From NCBI GenBank assembly GCA_016786725.1, contig JAEUVU010000003.1:1-64000 (forward strand): a DNA stretch of 64,000 nucleotides. The letters run 5' to 3'. The position numbers and the translations under genes were made by a program. The notes under the pieces were generated by a model. It was not told where the DNA came from. It saw nothing but the letters and a program-made list of their open reading frames with translations, and did no database searches. This document shows positions 23,982 to 31,640 of this stretch, piece after piece (the stretch's first letter is position 1; the number at the start of each line of letters is the position of its first letter). The stretch is from Ferruginibacter sp. (lineage in GTDB: Bacteria; Bacteroidota; Bacteroidia; Chitinophagales; Chitinophagaceae).

Positions 23982-25469
23982 TTACTCAACACCCCAGCTC
24001 ATCTCTCCGCCCTTCTCATCTTTTAAATTAATGCCTATTGCTGCCAGCTGGTTTCTTATTTTGTCGCTGGTTGCAAAATCTCTTTTTGTTTTGGCTTCTT
24101 TTCTTATGTCAATCAAAAGATCCATCACATCTTTCAGTTTTTCATTTCCAGCCGCAGTGTTTTTTAACCCAAACACTTCTTCCAGGTAATCTTTAAATTT
24201 TTGGTGGAGAAGTGATAAAGTTGAAGCCGCAATCGCATCAGTTTTTATCAATCCATCCTTGATAGAATTAATGATTGGTACCAGTTCAAACATACTGCCC
24301 AACACTTTTGCTGTGTTGAAATCATCATTCATAAATTCATCAAACTCGGTCACCAGCTTATTTACTTTTGCATCCAGCTCTGCATCTGTTGCCAACTGCT
24401 CATTGCTAACTGCCAACTTCCCCAACACTTCATAAGCATCCCACAACCTCTTCAACCCTTTTTCTGATGCCTGCAACGCTTCATTGCTGAAATCAAGCGT
24501 GCTGCGGTAGTGCGTTTGCAGCATAAAAAACCGCACGGTCATTGGTGCGTAAGCTTTTTCCAGCAACGGATGATTGCCGGTAAATAATTCATCGGGCAAA
24601 AATCCATTGCCCAAAGATTTACTCATCCTGGTTCCGTTAACAGTAAGCATATTGGTATGCATCCAGAAGTTTGCCGGGCTGGTGTGGTAGCATGCCTGGC
24701 TCTGTGCAATCTCATTGGTATGATGCGTTGCGGCAAGATCCATTCCGCCGCCATGTATGTCGAACTTTTTTCCCAAATATTTTTCACTCATGGCCGAGCA
24801 CTCAATATGCCAGCCCGGAAAACCCATACCCCACGGGCTTGGCCATTGCATTAAATGCTCCGGTTTTGCTTTTATCCATAAAGCAAAATCAAGACGGCCA
24901 CGTTTTTCATCCTGCCCGCCGAGCTCACGGGTGCCTTCCAGCAGGTCTTCCATTTTACGATTGGTAAGAATTCCGTAAGGTTGTTCCTTGTTATATTTTT
25001 CTACGTCAAAATAAATGGTACCGTTCACTTCATAAGCATACCCGTTCGCCAGTATCTGTTTGGTAATTTCTATCTGCTCTGCAATATGGCCTGTTGCCGT
25101 TGGTTCAATAGATGGCGGTTTGCAATTAAACTTTTGCATTACATCCCTGAAGCCCAGCGTGTATTTCTGAACAATCTCCATCGGTTCCACCTTTTGCAAA
25201 CGTGCCAGCTTGCTGAATTTGTCATCGCCTTCGTCACGGTCGCCTTCCAAATGGCCGGCATCGGTTATGTTACGTACATAGCGAACCTTGTAACCCAGGT
25301 AAGCCAGGTAACGGTAAATGATATCGAAAGAAATAAAAGTGCGGCAGTTGCCCAGGTGCACATCGCTGTAAACAGTGGGGCCGCATACATACATACCCAC
25401 ATGATCAGGCGTAAGCGGGGTAAAAACTTCTTTTTCTCTTGACAGTGTATTGTATATTTTTAAACTCAT
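23982..25469 (-). CDS. cysS: cysteinyl-tRNA synthetase
   Basis: 495-residue class I synthetase. The HIGH-type motif is VHLGN at residues 37-41, zinc-site residues include Cys29 in MYVCGPTVYSD, and the KMSKS motif is RMSKSLGNG near residue 277. GWHIECSAMS and HTNEIAQSQ are also family blocks. Length is slightly above the usual 460-ish. In the helical linker after residue 345 the stretch KLAVSNEQLATDAE is coded by DNA resembling a common GGCAGTTAGCA-type repeat. Confidence 0.97.
   Translation of the reverse strand: MSLKIYNTLSREKEVFTPLTPDHVGMYVCGPTVYSDVHLGNCRTFISFDIIYRYLAYLGYKVRYVRNITDAGHLEGDRDEGDDKFSKLARLQKVEPMEIVQKYTLGFRDVMQKFNCKPPSIEPTATGHIAEQIEITKQILANGYAYEVNGTIYFDVEKYNKEQPYGILTNRKMEDLLEGTRELGGQDEKRGRLDFALWIKAKPEHLMQWPSPWGMGFPGWHIECSAMSEKYLGKKFDIHGGGMDLAATHHTNEIAQSQACYHTSPANFWMHTNMLTVNGTRMSKSLGNGFLPDELFTGNHPLLEKAYAPMTVRFFMLQTHYRSTLDFSNEALQASEKGLKRLWDAYEVLGKLAVSNEQLATDAELDAKVNKLVTEFDEFMNDDFNTAKVLGSMFELVPIINSIKDGLIKTDAIAASTLSLLHQKFKDYLEEVFGLKNTAAGNEKLKDVMDLLIDIRKEAKTKRDFATSDKIRNQLAAIGINLKDEKGGEMSWGVE
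24391..24422. repeat. repeat-like DNA inside cysS
   Basis: On the coding strand TTGGCAGTTAGC is followed by AATGAGCAGTTGGC, an imperfect tandem read in frame as LAVSNEQLA. It resembles a low-complexity intergenic repeat and sits in a linker. Confidence 0.4.
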
Positions 25470-25481
25470 TTTTTTGATTTT

Positions 25482-25562
25482 GTACCCGGCTGCCGGGTAT
25501 TAATTAAACGTTGTTGCGTCGCACACCTGTATAGTTTCAGCAATGGGCAACAATTAAAAGTA
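25482..25562. other. intergenic DNA upstream of cysS with small palindromes
   Basis: It contains the perfect-arm hairpin ACCCGGC-T-GCCGGGT (25483-25497) close to the cysS start and the word pair GTTGTTGCGTCGCACACC / GGGCAACAA typical of a dispersed repeat. There is no T tract, so it is not called a terminator. It could be a leader structure for cysS or simply repeat debris. Confidence 0.35.
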
Positions 25563-25651
25563 AATGTATTTTACAAAGATATTAAGCTATGCCGCAAGGG
25601 CAACAGAAAACTGTATATGTGAAGGTTGCTTTCATTTGAAATGCTAAGATA

Positions 25652-26785
25652 TTACTTTTTGTTCATTTCAACATCAGCTATGATTGGGAAGTGGTCGCTC
25701 AGCTTCTTTTTGAGCAGGTTAAACTGTAATACTTTCATTTTCCGGTCAACAAAAATATTATCAATTCGCAATACAGGCGATATGCCGCTGAAGGTACGGC
25801 CCAACCCGCTGCCCTTTTTAACAAATGCATTGTCCATACCGCCGCCAATAGTGTGATAGGCGTAGCTATTAGGTACATCATTAAAATCGCCGGTTACAAT
25901 TACCGGGTAAGGGCTTTTCGCTATTTCGGCCCGTATCCTGTCTGCCTGCACCTGTCTTTTTAAAAAACCCTTTTTAAACTTGCTGATGATGCTCCTGGAT
26001 TCTTTAATGGCAATATCCTCATTTTCAACCGAAGGTTTATCAATGTATTTTAAATTGGTTTTGCTAAAGCGCAATGATTGAAGGTGAACATTAAAAATGC
26101 GGATGGTATCTGCACCCTTCACAATATCCACATACTGAAAGATGGAGTTGTAGTCGTAAGGATAATAGCTTACTGTTTGTTTATTGATGATGGGATATTT
26201 TGAAAAAATGATGATGCCGAAGTGTGCATAGCCCCAAAAATCTTCCTTTACATTGTATGAATAAAAATAGTTTTTGAAATTAAGCTTCTCCAGGAATTCG
26301 TCAATGTGTCCGTGATCTTTTATCGTACTGTCTTCGGCCACCATTTCCTGGAAACAGGCAATGTCGGGTTCGTTTTGGTTTATAACATCTATCATCCGGC
26401 TTTTTATTTCGGGATGTTTCTCGTCTTCCATCACATTGAACTGGGCAACATTCCAGGTCATGATGCGGAGGGCATCTGCTTTTTTTTGTTTGGTGAAGGA
26501 ACCGGAAAAATTAAAGGGGACAATGTTAAGTACAGGTTTAAAAGCCAGCAGTATTGCAATGGCCGAAATGAAGGCCCGCTTTGGTTTAATAAACAACCAG
26601 AAAATAATAAATGCAGCCAATATCAACAGAAAATAAAAAGCAGTAAGTGTTAAAAAACCGATGGGCCAGAAGATCTTTGGATCAAAAAAATATCCATAGC
26701 AGCCCAGTAAAAAAAGTATTGCCGCAGTTACATTCGTAACAATAAAAAAATGTTTTGTAAACCTGCGGAAAATATTTTTGGGCAT
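25652..26785 (-). CDS. endonuclease/exonuclease/phosphatase family membrane protein
   Basis: 377 residues. Three N-terminal hydrophobic segments (about 13-95) anchor an EEP-fold domain. The visible EEP motifs are RIMTWNVAQFN, ACFQEMV (metal-binding Glu), FNVHLQSL, VIVTGDFNDVPNS and the final SDHFPIIADV. Family enzymes hydrolyse phosphodiesters in DNA, lipids or sugars, and the substrate here is unknown. The active site should face the periplasm or cytoplasm depending on helix count, which is not certain. Confidence 0.88.
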   Translation of the reverse strand: MPKNIFRRFTKHFFIVTNVTAAILFLLGCYGYFFDPKIFWPIGFLTLTAFYFLLILAAFIIFWLFIKPKRAFISAIAILLAFKPVLNIVPFNFSGSFTKQKKADALRIMTWNVAQFNVMEDEKHPEIKSRMIDVINQNEPDIACFQEMVAEDSTIKDHGHIDEFLEKLNFKNYFYSYNVKEDFWGYAHFGIIIFSKYPIINKQTVSYYPYDYNSIFQYVDIVKGADTIRIFNVHLQSLRFSKTNLKYIDKPSVENEDIAIKESRSIISKFKKGFLKRQVQADRIRAEIAKSPYPVIVTGDFNDVPNSYAYHTIGGGMDNAFVKKGSGLGRTFSGISPVLRIDNIFVDRKMKVLQFNLLKKKLSDHFPIIADVEMNKK

Positions 26786-26846
26786 AGCATAAAGATAATG
26801 CTATCAACTATAAAACTTTGTGAAAGAAATGCTGAAAGGTTTTAGT

Positions 26847-26912
26847 AAAAGGTTGCCAACCTTTTAAAAGCCTGTTGAAAATACAAATGCATTTGCCAGG
26901 GTTGGCAACCTT
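26847..26912. repeat. inverted repeat, GGTTGCCAACC family (copy 2)
   Basis: The left arm with AAGGTTGCCAACCTT near 26849-26863 and the right arm AGGGTTGGCAACCTT at 26898-26912 share the core of the element at 13440. The right arm overlaps the rhomboid stop codon. Confidence 0.75.
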
Positions 26913-27849
26913 AATCTTCACTGGCTTTTTTTAAAATATCCTTTTCTTCTTTGGTAAGATGGTTGTACCCTTTTTGATTGATCTTATCTAATATCTCATC
27001 TATTCTTTGCTCGGTAATATTGGCGGTTTTGCTGTAGGGGTTTTTTCCTCCGGTATTATAAAAAACTCTTTCCTTCACATTGTTCTTTACTTTTTTTTTA
27101 TTGGGATTAAAAAGATTGATGAACCAGTTGTAAAAGTTGTTCATCCATACACTGCCATCCATATTTTTCTTCAGCATGGATACGAATAAAAGGCCGGCGA
27201 ATGCTCCACCAAGGTGAGCAACAGAAAATGCCGCAGGCGCTTCTGTTCTTGCCAGGCTTCCAAGATCTATGGCAACATAAACAACGGTTAGTATCCAAAC
27301 AGGAATACCGCCACCAATATGGCTGAAGAACCGGTAGCCGGGAGAGATCATTGTTGCCGCAACAGCAATGGCCATTACCGAAGCATTTGCACCAAGCAAA
27401 GCCAGCGAATCAATTGCAGCTTTGTTTGAAGGGACCAAATAAGCTGTTGCAATAAAAAATAAAGCTCCTGCAAAACCGCCATACAAATACACGGGTATCA
27501 GCTTTTTGTTGCCGGTTAAATTCTGCAGCACTGTACCAAATGCCCACAACCAAAGCATATTGCTCAGTGCTCTCATTATCTCAACATCGCTGAACATGTA
27601 TGTAAAAACCGTCCAGGGTTTTTCACTTAAAGAACCTGTTTCTGCCGGCAGTTGAAACCAGTAAACAACCCTGGCATAAAATGTATCGCTTGAGTGATCA
27701 TTTACATTAATAGCCACTTTTATGGTTTGCAGCACCAGAAAAAAAACTACGTTAATCACAAAAAGCCACACCAGTGCATTATCGGGCTGGCCCAGTGTAA
27801 AGCGCCTTTTTTGCTCCTTGTAATCAATATACCGTTCTGACTCTCCCAT
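26911..27849 (-). CDS. rhomboid-family intramembrane serine protease (with C-terminal helical tail)
   Basis: 312 residues, about six membrane helices. The catalytic serine is in LLGANASVMA (Ser157) and the histidine in FSVAHLGGAFAG (His212). The usual GxSG is degenerate (N-A-S-V), so activity is plausible but not certain. A cytoplasmic tail after residue 260 ends in a helical TEQRIDEILDKI module seen in Bacteroidota rhomboids. A second rhomboid lies 57 bp upstream on the same strand. Confidence 0.87.
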   Translation of the reverse strand: MGESERYIDYKEQKRRFTLGQPDNALVWLFVINVVFFLVLQTIKVAINVNDHSSDTFYARVVYWFQLPAETGSLSEKPWTVFTYMFSDVEIMRALSNMLWLWAFGTVLQNLTGNKKLIPVYLYGGFAGALFFIATAYLVPSNKAAIDSLALLGANASVMAIAVAATMISPGYRFFSHIGGGIPVWILTVVYVAIDLGSLARTEAPAAFSVAHLGGAFAGLLFVSMLKKNMDGSVWMNNFYNWFINLFNPNKKKVKNNVKERVFYNTGGKNPYSKTANITEQRIDEILDKINQKGYNHLTKEEKDILKKASED

Positions 27850-27906
27850 AAATTTTATTGCAATGCCCGTAAAATTACAGTCCCTTATAGCGGGCCTTTA
27901 TTAGCT

Positions 27907-28539
27907 TTAATAAAAATTTCTTTTATTGGTTTTGTTCCAGATCAGCACCAGGATAAAGCCCATTGCCAGGCCACCCAAATGCGCAAAATGAGCGATATTG
28001 CTGCCGGCAGGATACACTCCGCCAAAAAGATCTATAGCTGCCATTATTGCTACAGCATATTTCGCTTTTACAGGAACCGGTATCGGAAAAAGGATAAGTT
28101 CGGTATTTGGAAAAAGGTATGCAAAAGCTGCAAATAATCCCATAATAGCGCCCGATGCTCCAACTGCGGGGGAGAATTCGAGCAGAAGATGTGCTACTGC
28201 AGCAGCAAGACCACAGGAAAAATAAAAAATAAAAAATCGTTTTGGCCCCCAAACCCTTTCGAGCATGGTGCCAAAAGTCCACAATACAAACATATTAAAC
28301 AGCAGATGAAGGAAGCCGCCATGTGCGAACATATGCGTTACCAGCTGATATGGTTTGAAATATTCTGTTTGATAAGGAAAAAGTGCGATCTCTTTTGTGA
28401 TTTTCTGATCTAAAACCGATACAGGATTTGAACCATCAAACATCATCTGAACAAGAAACACCAGTACATTGATGATGATAAGGTTCAGCACTATGGGTGT
28501 TGTTCGCTGAAAACTGTTTCCGTAATTATTAAATGACAT
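27907..28539 (-). CDS. rhomboid-family intramembrane serine protease
   Basis: 210 residues, a minimal six-helix rhomboid. The catalytic motif is VGASGAIMGL (Ser129) and the histidine is in HFAHLGGLAMG (His187). The HGGFLHLLFNMFVLWTFG block matches the conserved helix-2 histidines and asparagine. It cleaves transmembrane segments of other proteins. Its motif is canonical, unlike that of the adjacent paralogue. Confidence 0.92.
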   Translation of the reverse strand: MSFNNYGNSFQRTTPIVLNLIIINVLVFLVQMMFDGSNPVSVLDQKITKEIALFPYQTEYFKPYQLVTHMFAHGGFLHLLFNMFVLWTFGTMLERVWGPKRFFIFYFSCGLAAAVAHLLLEFSPAVGASGAIMGLFAAFAYLFPNTELILFPIPVPVKAKYAVAIMAAIDLFGGVYPAGSNIAHFAHLGGLAMGFILVLIWNKTNKRNFY

Positions 28540-28556
28540 TGTACAAATTTAATTGA

Positions 28557-30056
28557 TTAATTTTTGAGTTTCAGCAACACCACACATTCAATATGGTGTG
28601 TGTGCGGAAACATATCTACCGGTTGTATTTTTTCAATGCTGTATTTTTCGCTCAGCAAACCCAGGTCCCGTGCCTGTGTGGCGGTGTTGCAGCTTACATA
28701 TACAATTTTGGGTGCGGCAATTTCCAGCAGTTTGTTCACTAATTTTTCATGCATACCGGCACGGGGCGGATCGGTAATGATCACATCGGGCCTGCCATGT
28801 TCAGCAAAAAAATCATCGTTGCATATTTTAATCACATCGCCTGCAAAAAACTGAGCATGATCAATATTATTCAACGCCGCATTTTCTTTTGCATCAGCAA
28901 TCGCTTCTTCTATCACTTCAACTCCGATGATCTTTTTAGCCTGTTTACTTACAAATATGCCGATGCTGCCGGTGCCGCAATAGAGGTCGTACACAATTTC
29001 GTTGCCTGTAAGCCCTGCAAAATCACGGGTGATGGTGTAAAGCTTTTCAGCCTGTTTGGTATTGGTTTGAAAAAATGATTTGGGCGATATCTTAAACTCA
29101 AAGTCCTGAAGTTTTTCTGTTGCAATGCCTTTACCAGAATAAACCTGTGGCGTAAGGTCGTAAATACTGTCGTTCCATTTGGGGTTGATGGTATAAAGCA
29201 AGGTTGTTATTTCAGGAACTTGTTGTAAAAGATGTTCGAATAGCTTTTTTCTGTCTGCTTCTTCATCATAATTCAAACAGATGTTCACCATCAGTTCGCC
29301 AGTGGTACACAGTCGGATAATGATATTACGCAGCCAGCCGGTATGCTGTCGTATATCGTAAAAAGTAAAATTATTTTCAAGTGCAAAAGTCCGGATAGTA
29401 TTCCTGATTTTATTGTTTACCTCATCCATCAGGTAACACTCTTCAATATCAATTACTTTATCAAAAATTCGGGGAACGTGAAAACCTAATGCCCCCCCAC
29501 CCCCCAAGGGGGGATCGGCCTCCCCAAGCCCCTCCGGAAGAGGGGCTTTTGAATATTCCGGCAAATCATGCAGGCTTCCTGAATTTTCAGGTTCCGAAAA
29601 TCCCCCTTTGGGGGGTGGGGGGGCCGGGTAATATTCTTTATTACTAAAAGTAAACTCCAGTTTGTTCCTGTAATGCACGGTATCTTCCGCACCAACAATT
29701 GGTAAAATTTCAGGCATATCAACCTTGCCAATGCGGCGCAGGTTTTGCTGTACTTCCTGTTGTTTGTACTGTAACTGTTTTTGATAAGGCAGCATCTGCC
29801 ATTTACACCCGCCGCAAACTCCAAAGTGTTTGCAAAACGGCTCAATCCTTTCTTTAGAAAATTCATTTATTTTTAAAACCCTTCCTTCGGCCCAATCTTT
29901 TTTGTTTTTTGTTAGCAGTACGTCTGCTATGTCGCCGGGTACGGCCCCTGATACAAAAATTACCTTTCCATCAAGCTTTGCCATGGCTTTTCCTTCTGCA
30001 GCATAGTCGGTAATGAAAAGGTGCTCCAGTACTGTTTTCTTATTTTTTTTACTCAC
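28557..30056 (-). CDS. rlmD: 23S rRNA (uracil-5-)-methyltransferase RlmD/TrmA family
   Basis: 499 residues. N-terminal TRAM domain, then the iron-sulfur cysteines CKHFGVCGGC (Cys75, 81, 84). The SAM-binding YDLYCGTGSIGIF, the TDPPRAGMHEKL block and the catalytic YVSCNTATQARDL are in the C-terminal domain. It transfers a methyl group to C5 of a uridine in 23S rRNA. Residues about 145-189 are abnormal: rich in P and G and coded by a palindromic repeat element in frame, between FTFSNKEYY and ALGFHVP, where relatives have a loop of under 20 residues. Confidence 0.9.
   Translation of the reverse strand: MSKKNKKTVLEHLFITDYAAEGKAMAKLDGKVIFVSGAVPGDIADVLLTKNKKDWAEGRVLKINEFSKERIEPFCKHFGVCGGCKWQMLPYQKQLQYKQQEVQQNLRRIGKVDMPEILPIVGAEDTVHYRNKLEFTFSNKEYYPAPPPPKGGFSEPENSGSLHDLPEYSKAPLPEGLGEADPPLGGGGALGFHVPRIFDKVIDIEECYLMDEVNNKIRNTIRTFALENNFTFYDIRQHTGWLRNIIIRLCTTGELMVNICLNYDEEADRKKLFEHLLQQVPEITTLLYTINPKWNDSIYDLTPQVYSGKGIATEKLQDFEFKISPKSFFQTNTKQAEKLYTITRDFAGLTGNEIVYDLYCGTGSIGIFVSKQAKKIIGVEVIEEAIADAKENAALNNIDHAQFFAGDVIKICNDDFFAEHGRPDVIITDPPRAGMHEKLVNKLLEIAAPKIVYVSCNTATQARDLGLLSEKYSIEKIQPVDMFPHTHHIECVVLLKLKN
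29491..29623. repeat. palindromic repeat element inserted in frame in rlmD
   Basis: The terminal inverted repeats are GCCCCCCCACCCCCCAA and its complement TTGGGGGGTGGGGGGGC. An internal hairpin AAGCCCCTCC / GGAAGAGGGGCTT lies at about 29526-29548. The element of about 133 bp resembles intergenic palindromes but is translated without a stop. Confidence 0.8.
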
Positions 30057-30160
30057 GGCAGCAAAAATACCGCATTAATCATCAATATTGTTTTGTTAAC
30101 GATTTGTAATTGTTAAACTTAACCTGCCTTGCAGTATGTACTTTAACCACCTATTTTAAA

Positions 30161-30168
30161 TACATTTG
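30161..30168 (+). promoter_or_regulatory. -7 box (TACATTTG) upstream of the thioredoxin-like protein
   Basis: Exact TAnnTTTG match 17 nt before the ATG at 30186, in the divergent gap to rlmD. Confidence 0.45.
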
Positions 30169-30185
30169 CTATCCTTAAATTACCA

Positions 30186-31628
30186 ATGAAAAAGTATATA
30201 ATTTTCTTTTTTTCAGCTTTTGCTGCTGCTTCTGCAAACGGACAGGGTTTTCAGGTTACCTTTAAAGCCCCGGGCTATACAGGCGGTATTGCATACCTTA
30301 CCTACTACATGGGCAACAACTTTAATATTGCAGATTCAACGGCCATCGGTAATAATAGTGTCGCCATCTTTAAGGGCTCCGAAAAGCTGCCTCCAGGCAT
30401 TTATGCTATTTTTTTTCCGGGTAAGCAGATAAGAACAGAATTTTTGATCGGCAGCGACCAGGTTATTTCTGTTACCGCCGATACTTCTGATCTGGTGAAT
30501 AAAACCGTGGTAAGCGGATCGAAAGAAAATATCCTGTATGACCAGTATCAAAAAACAGCGGCCTCCAAAGGCAGGCTAATGAACCAGGAGAAACAGGCAT
30601 ATGCAGCTTCAACCACCAGGGCCGATTCTTTACTGCATGAAAAAAAATACAACACCCTGCTTAAAGAGCTAAACGATTACAGGGAAGGCATCATTAAAAA
30701 CCAGCCCAATTCCATGATGGCTGCTTTATTGAATGCCATGAAGGAGCCTCCGTATCCCACAAAAATTCCGGTTACCCGGCAAGATTCTATTGATAATTAC
30801 AACGAATACAAAAATCATTACTGGGATGGGATTAGTTTTATGGATGAGCGTATCGTCCGTACACCTTTCTTTCCAAAAAAAGTGGAACGCTATTACCGGG
30901 AAATTATTCCCCCTGATCCAGACAGTATCATAAAAGATGTGGATTATAAATTATTGCTGGCAAGGTCGGCGCCCGAAATGTATAAGTTTTTACTCAACTG
31001 GCTTACCGATGAATATATCAATCCCAAATACATGGGCCAGGATGCCGTTTTTGTTCATCTTTTTGAAAAATACCACAGTAAAGGGCTAAGTAAATGGCTT
31101 AACGAAAAACAAATGGAAGCCATCAGCCGCAGGGCTTATATGCTAATGGCAAACCTGGTTGGCGAAAAAGCGGCAGACCTGGAAGTGCTGAATACAGAAG
31201 AGAAACCAACTTCTTTATACAAATTAGAGGCAGACTATACCGTGATTGCTTTTTGGGATCCCAACTGCGGCCATTGCAAAGAAGAAATACCCAGGCTTGA
31301 TTCCATTTACCGTGCAAGCTGGCAGAAGCATAACGTAAAGATATTTGCCATGCTTACACCAGATGGCAAGCAGGATGTAAAACCTGAATGGCTTAAGTTT
31401 ATAAATGAAAAAAATATTGGCGACTGGATGCATGTTTATAAAACCAGGGCAATGGAAGATGAGGATTATGCTGCCCAGCGGCCGGGCTTTCGGCAGTTGT
31501 ATGATATCAATATGACCCCTACTATATATTTGCTGGATAAAGAAAAGCGGATCATTGGAAAAAAATTAACCCTGCTACAGCTAAACGACCTGCTGGAAGT
31601 AAAATGGAAGGGCGGCTCTCCCAATTAA
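30186..31628 (+). CDS. secreted thioredoxin-like protein (TlpA/DUF5106 type)
   Basis: 480 residues with a signal peptide ending ASANGQ. An N-terminal beta-rich domain (about 22-125, similar to DUF4369 found in such Bacteroidota proteins) and a helical middle precede the C-terminal thioredoxin fold. That fold begins near residue 340 with FWDPNCGHCKEEIPRLD (CGHC redox pair), and the cis-proline is in NMTPTIYLLD. It is probably a periplasmic disulfide reductase or isomerase. A parvulin-type foldase gene starts 12 nt downstream, a sensible partner for outer-membrane protein folding. Confidence 0.88.
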   Translation: MKKYIIFFFSAFAAASANGQGFQVTFKAPGYTGGIAYLTYYMGNNFNIADSTAIGNNSVAIFKGSEKLPPGIYAIFFPGKQIRTEFLIGSDQVISVTADTSDLVNKTVVSGSKENILYDQYQKTAASKGRLMNQEKQAYAASTTRADSLLHEKKYNTLLKELNDYREGIIKNQPNSMMAALLNAMKEPPYPTKIPVTRQDSIDNYNEYKNHYWDGISFMDERIVRTPFFPKKVERYYREIIPPDPDSIIKDVDYKLLLARSAPEMYKFLLNWLTDEYINPKYMGQDAVFVHLFEKYHSKGLSKWLNEKQMEAISRRAYMLMANLVGEKAADLEVLNTEEKPTSLYKLEADYTVIAFWDPNCGHCKEEIPRLDSIYRASWQKHNVKIFAMLTPDGKQDVKPEWLKFINEKNIGDWMHVYKTRAMEDEDYAAQRPGFRQLYDINMTPTIYLLDKEKRIIGKKLTLLQLNDLLEVKWKGGSPN

Positions 31629-31640
31629 AATAAACAACTG

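Noticed and set aside
24657..24978. Three overlapping plus-strand ORFs opposite cysS
   Set aside because: They are antisense shadows of a highly conserved synthetase region, with no ribosome site and protein-unlike composition.
25482..25498. Hairpin ACCCGGC/GCCGGGT as a terminator or T-box leader of cysS
   Set aside because: No T tract on either strand and no T-box-like specifier or antiterminator pattern. It is left as an unexplained palindrome.
29491..29623. GC-rich hairpins in rlmD as a terminator or a gene boundary
   Set aside because: They lie inside an intact frame with enzyme motifs on both sides and lack a T tract.
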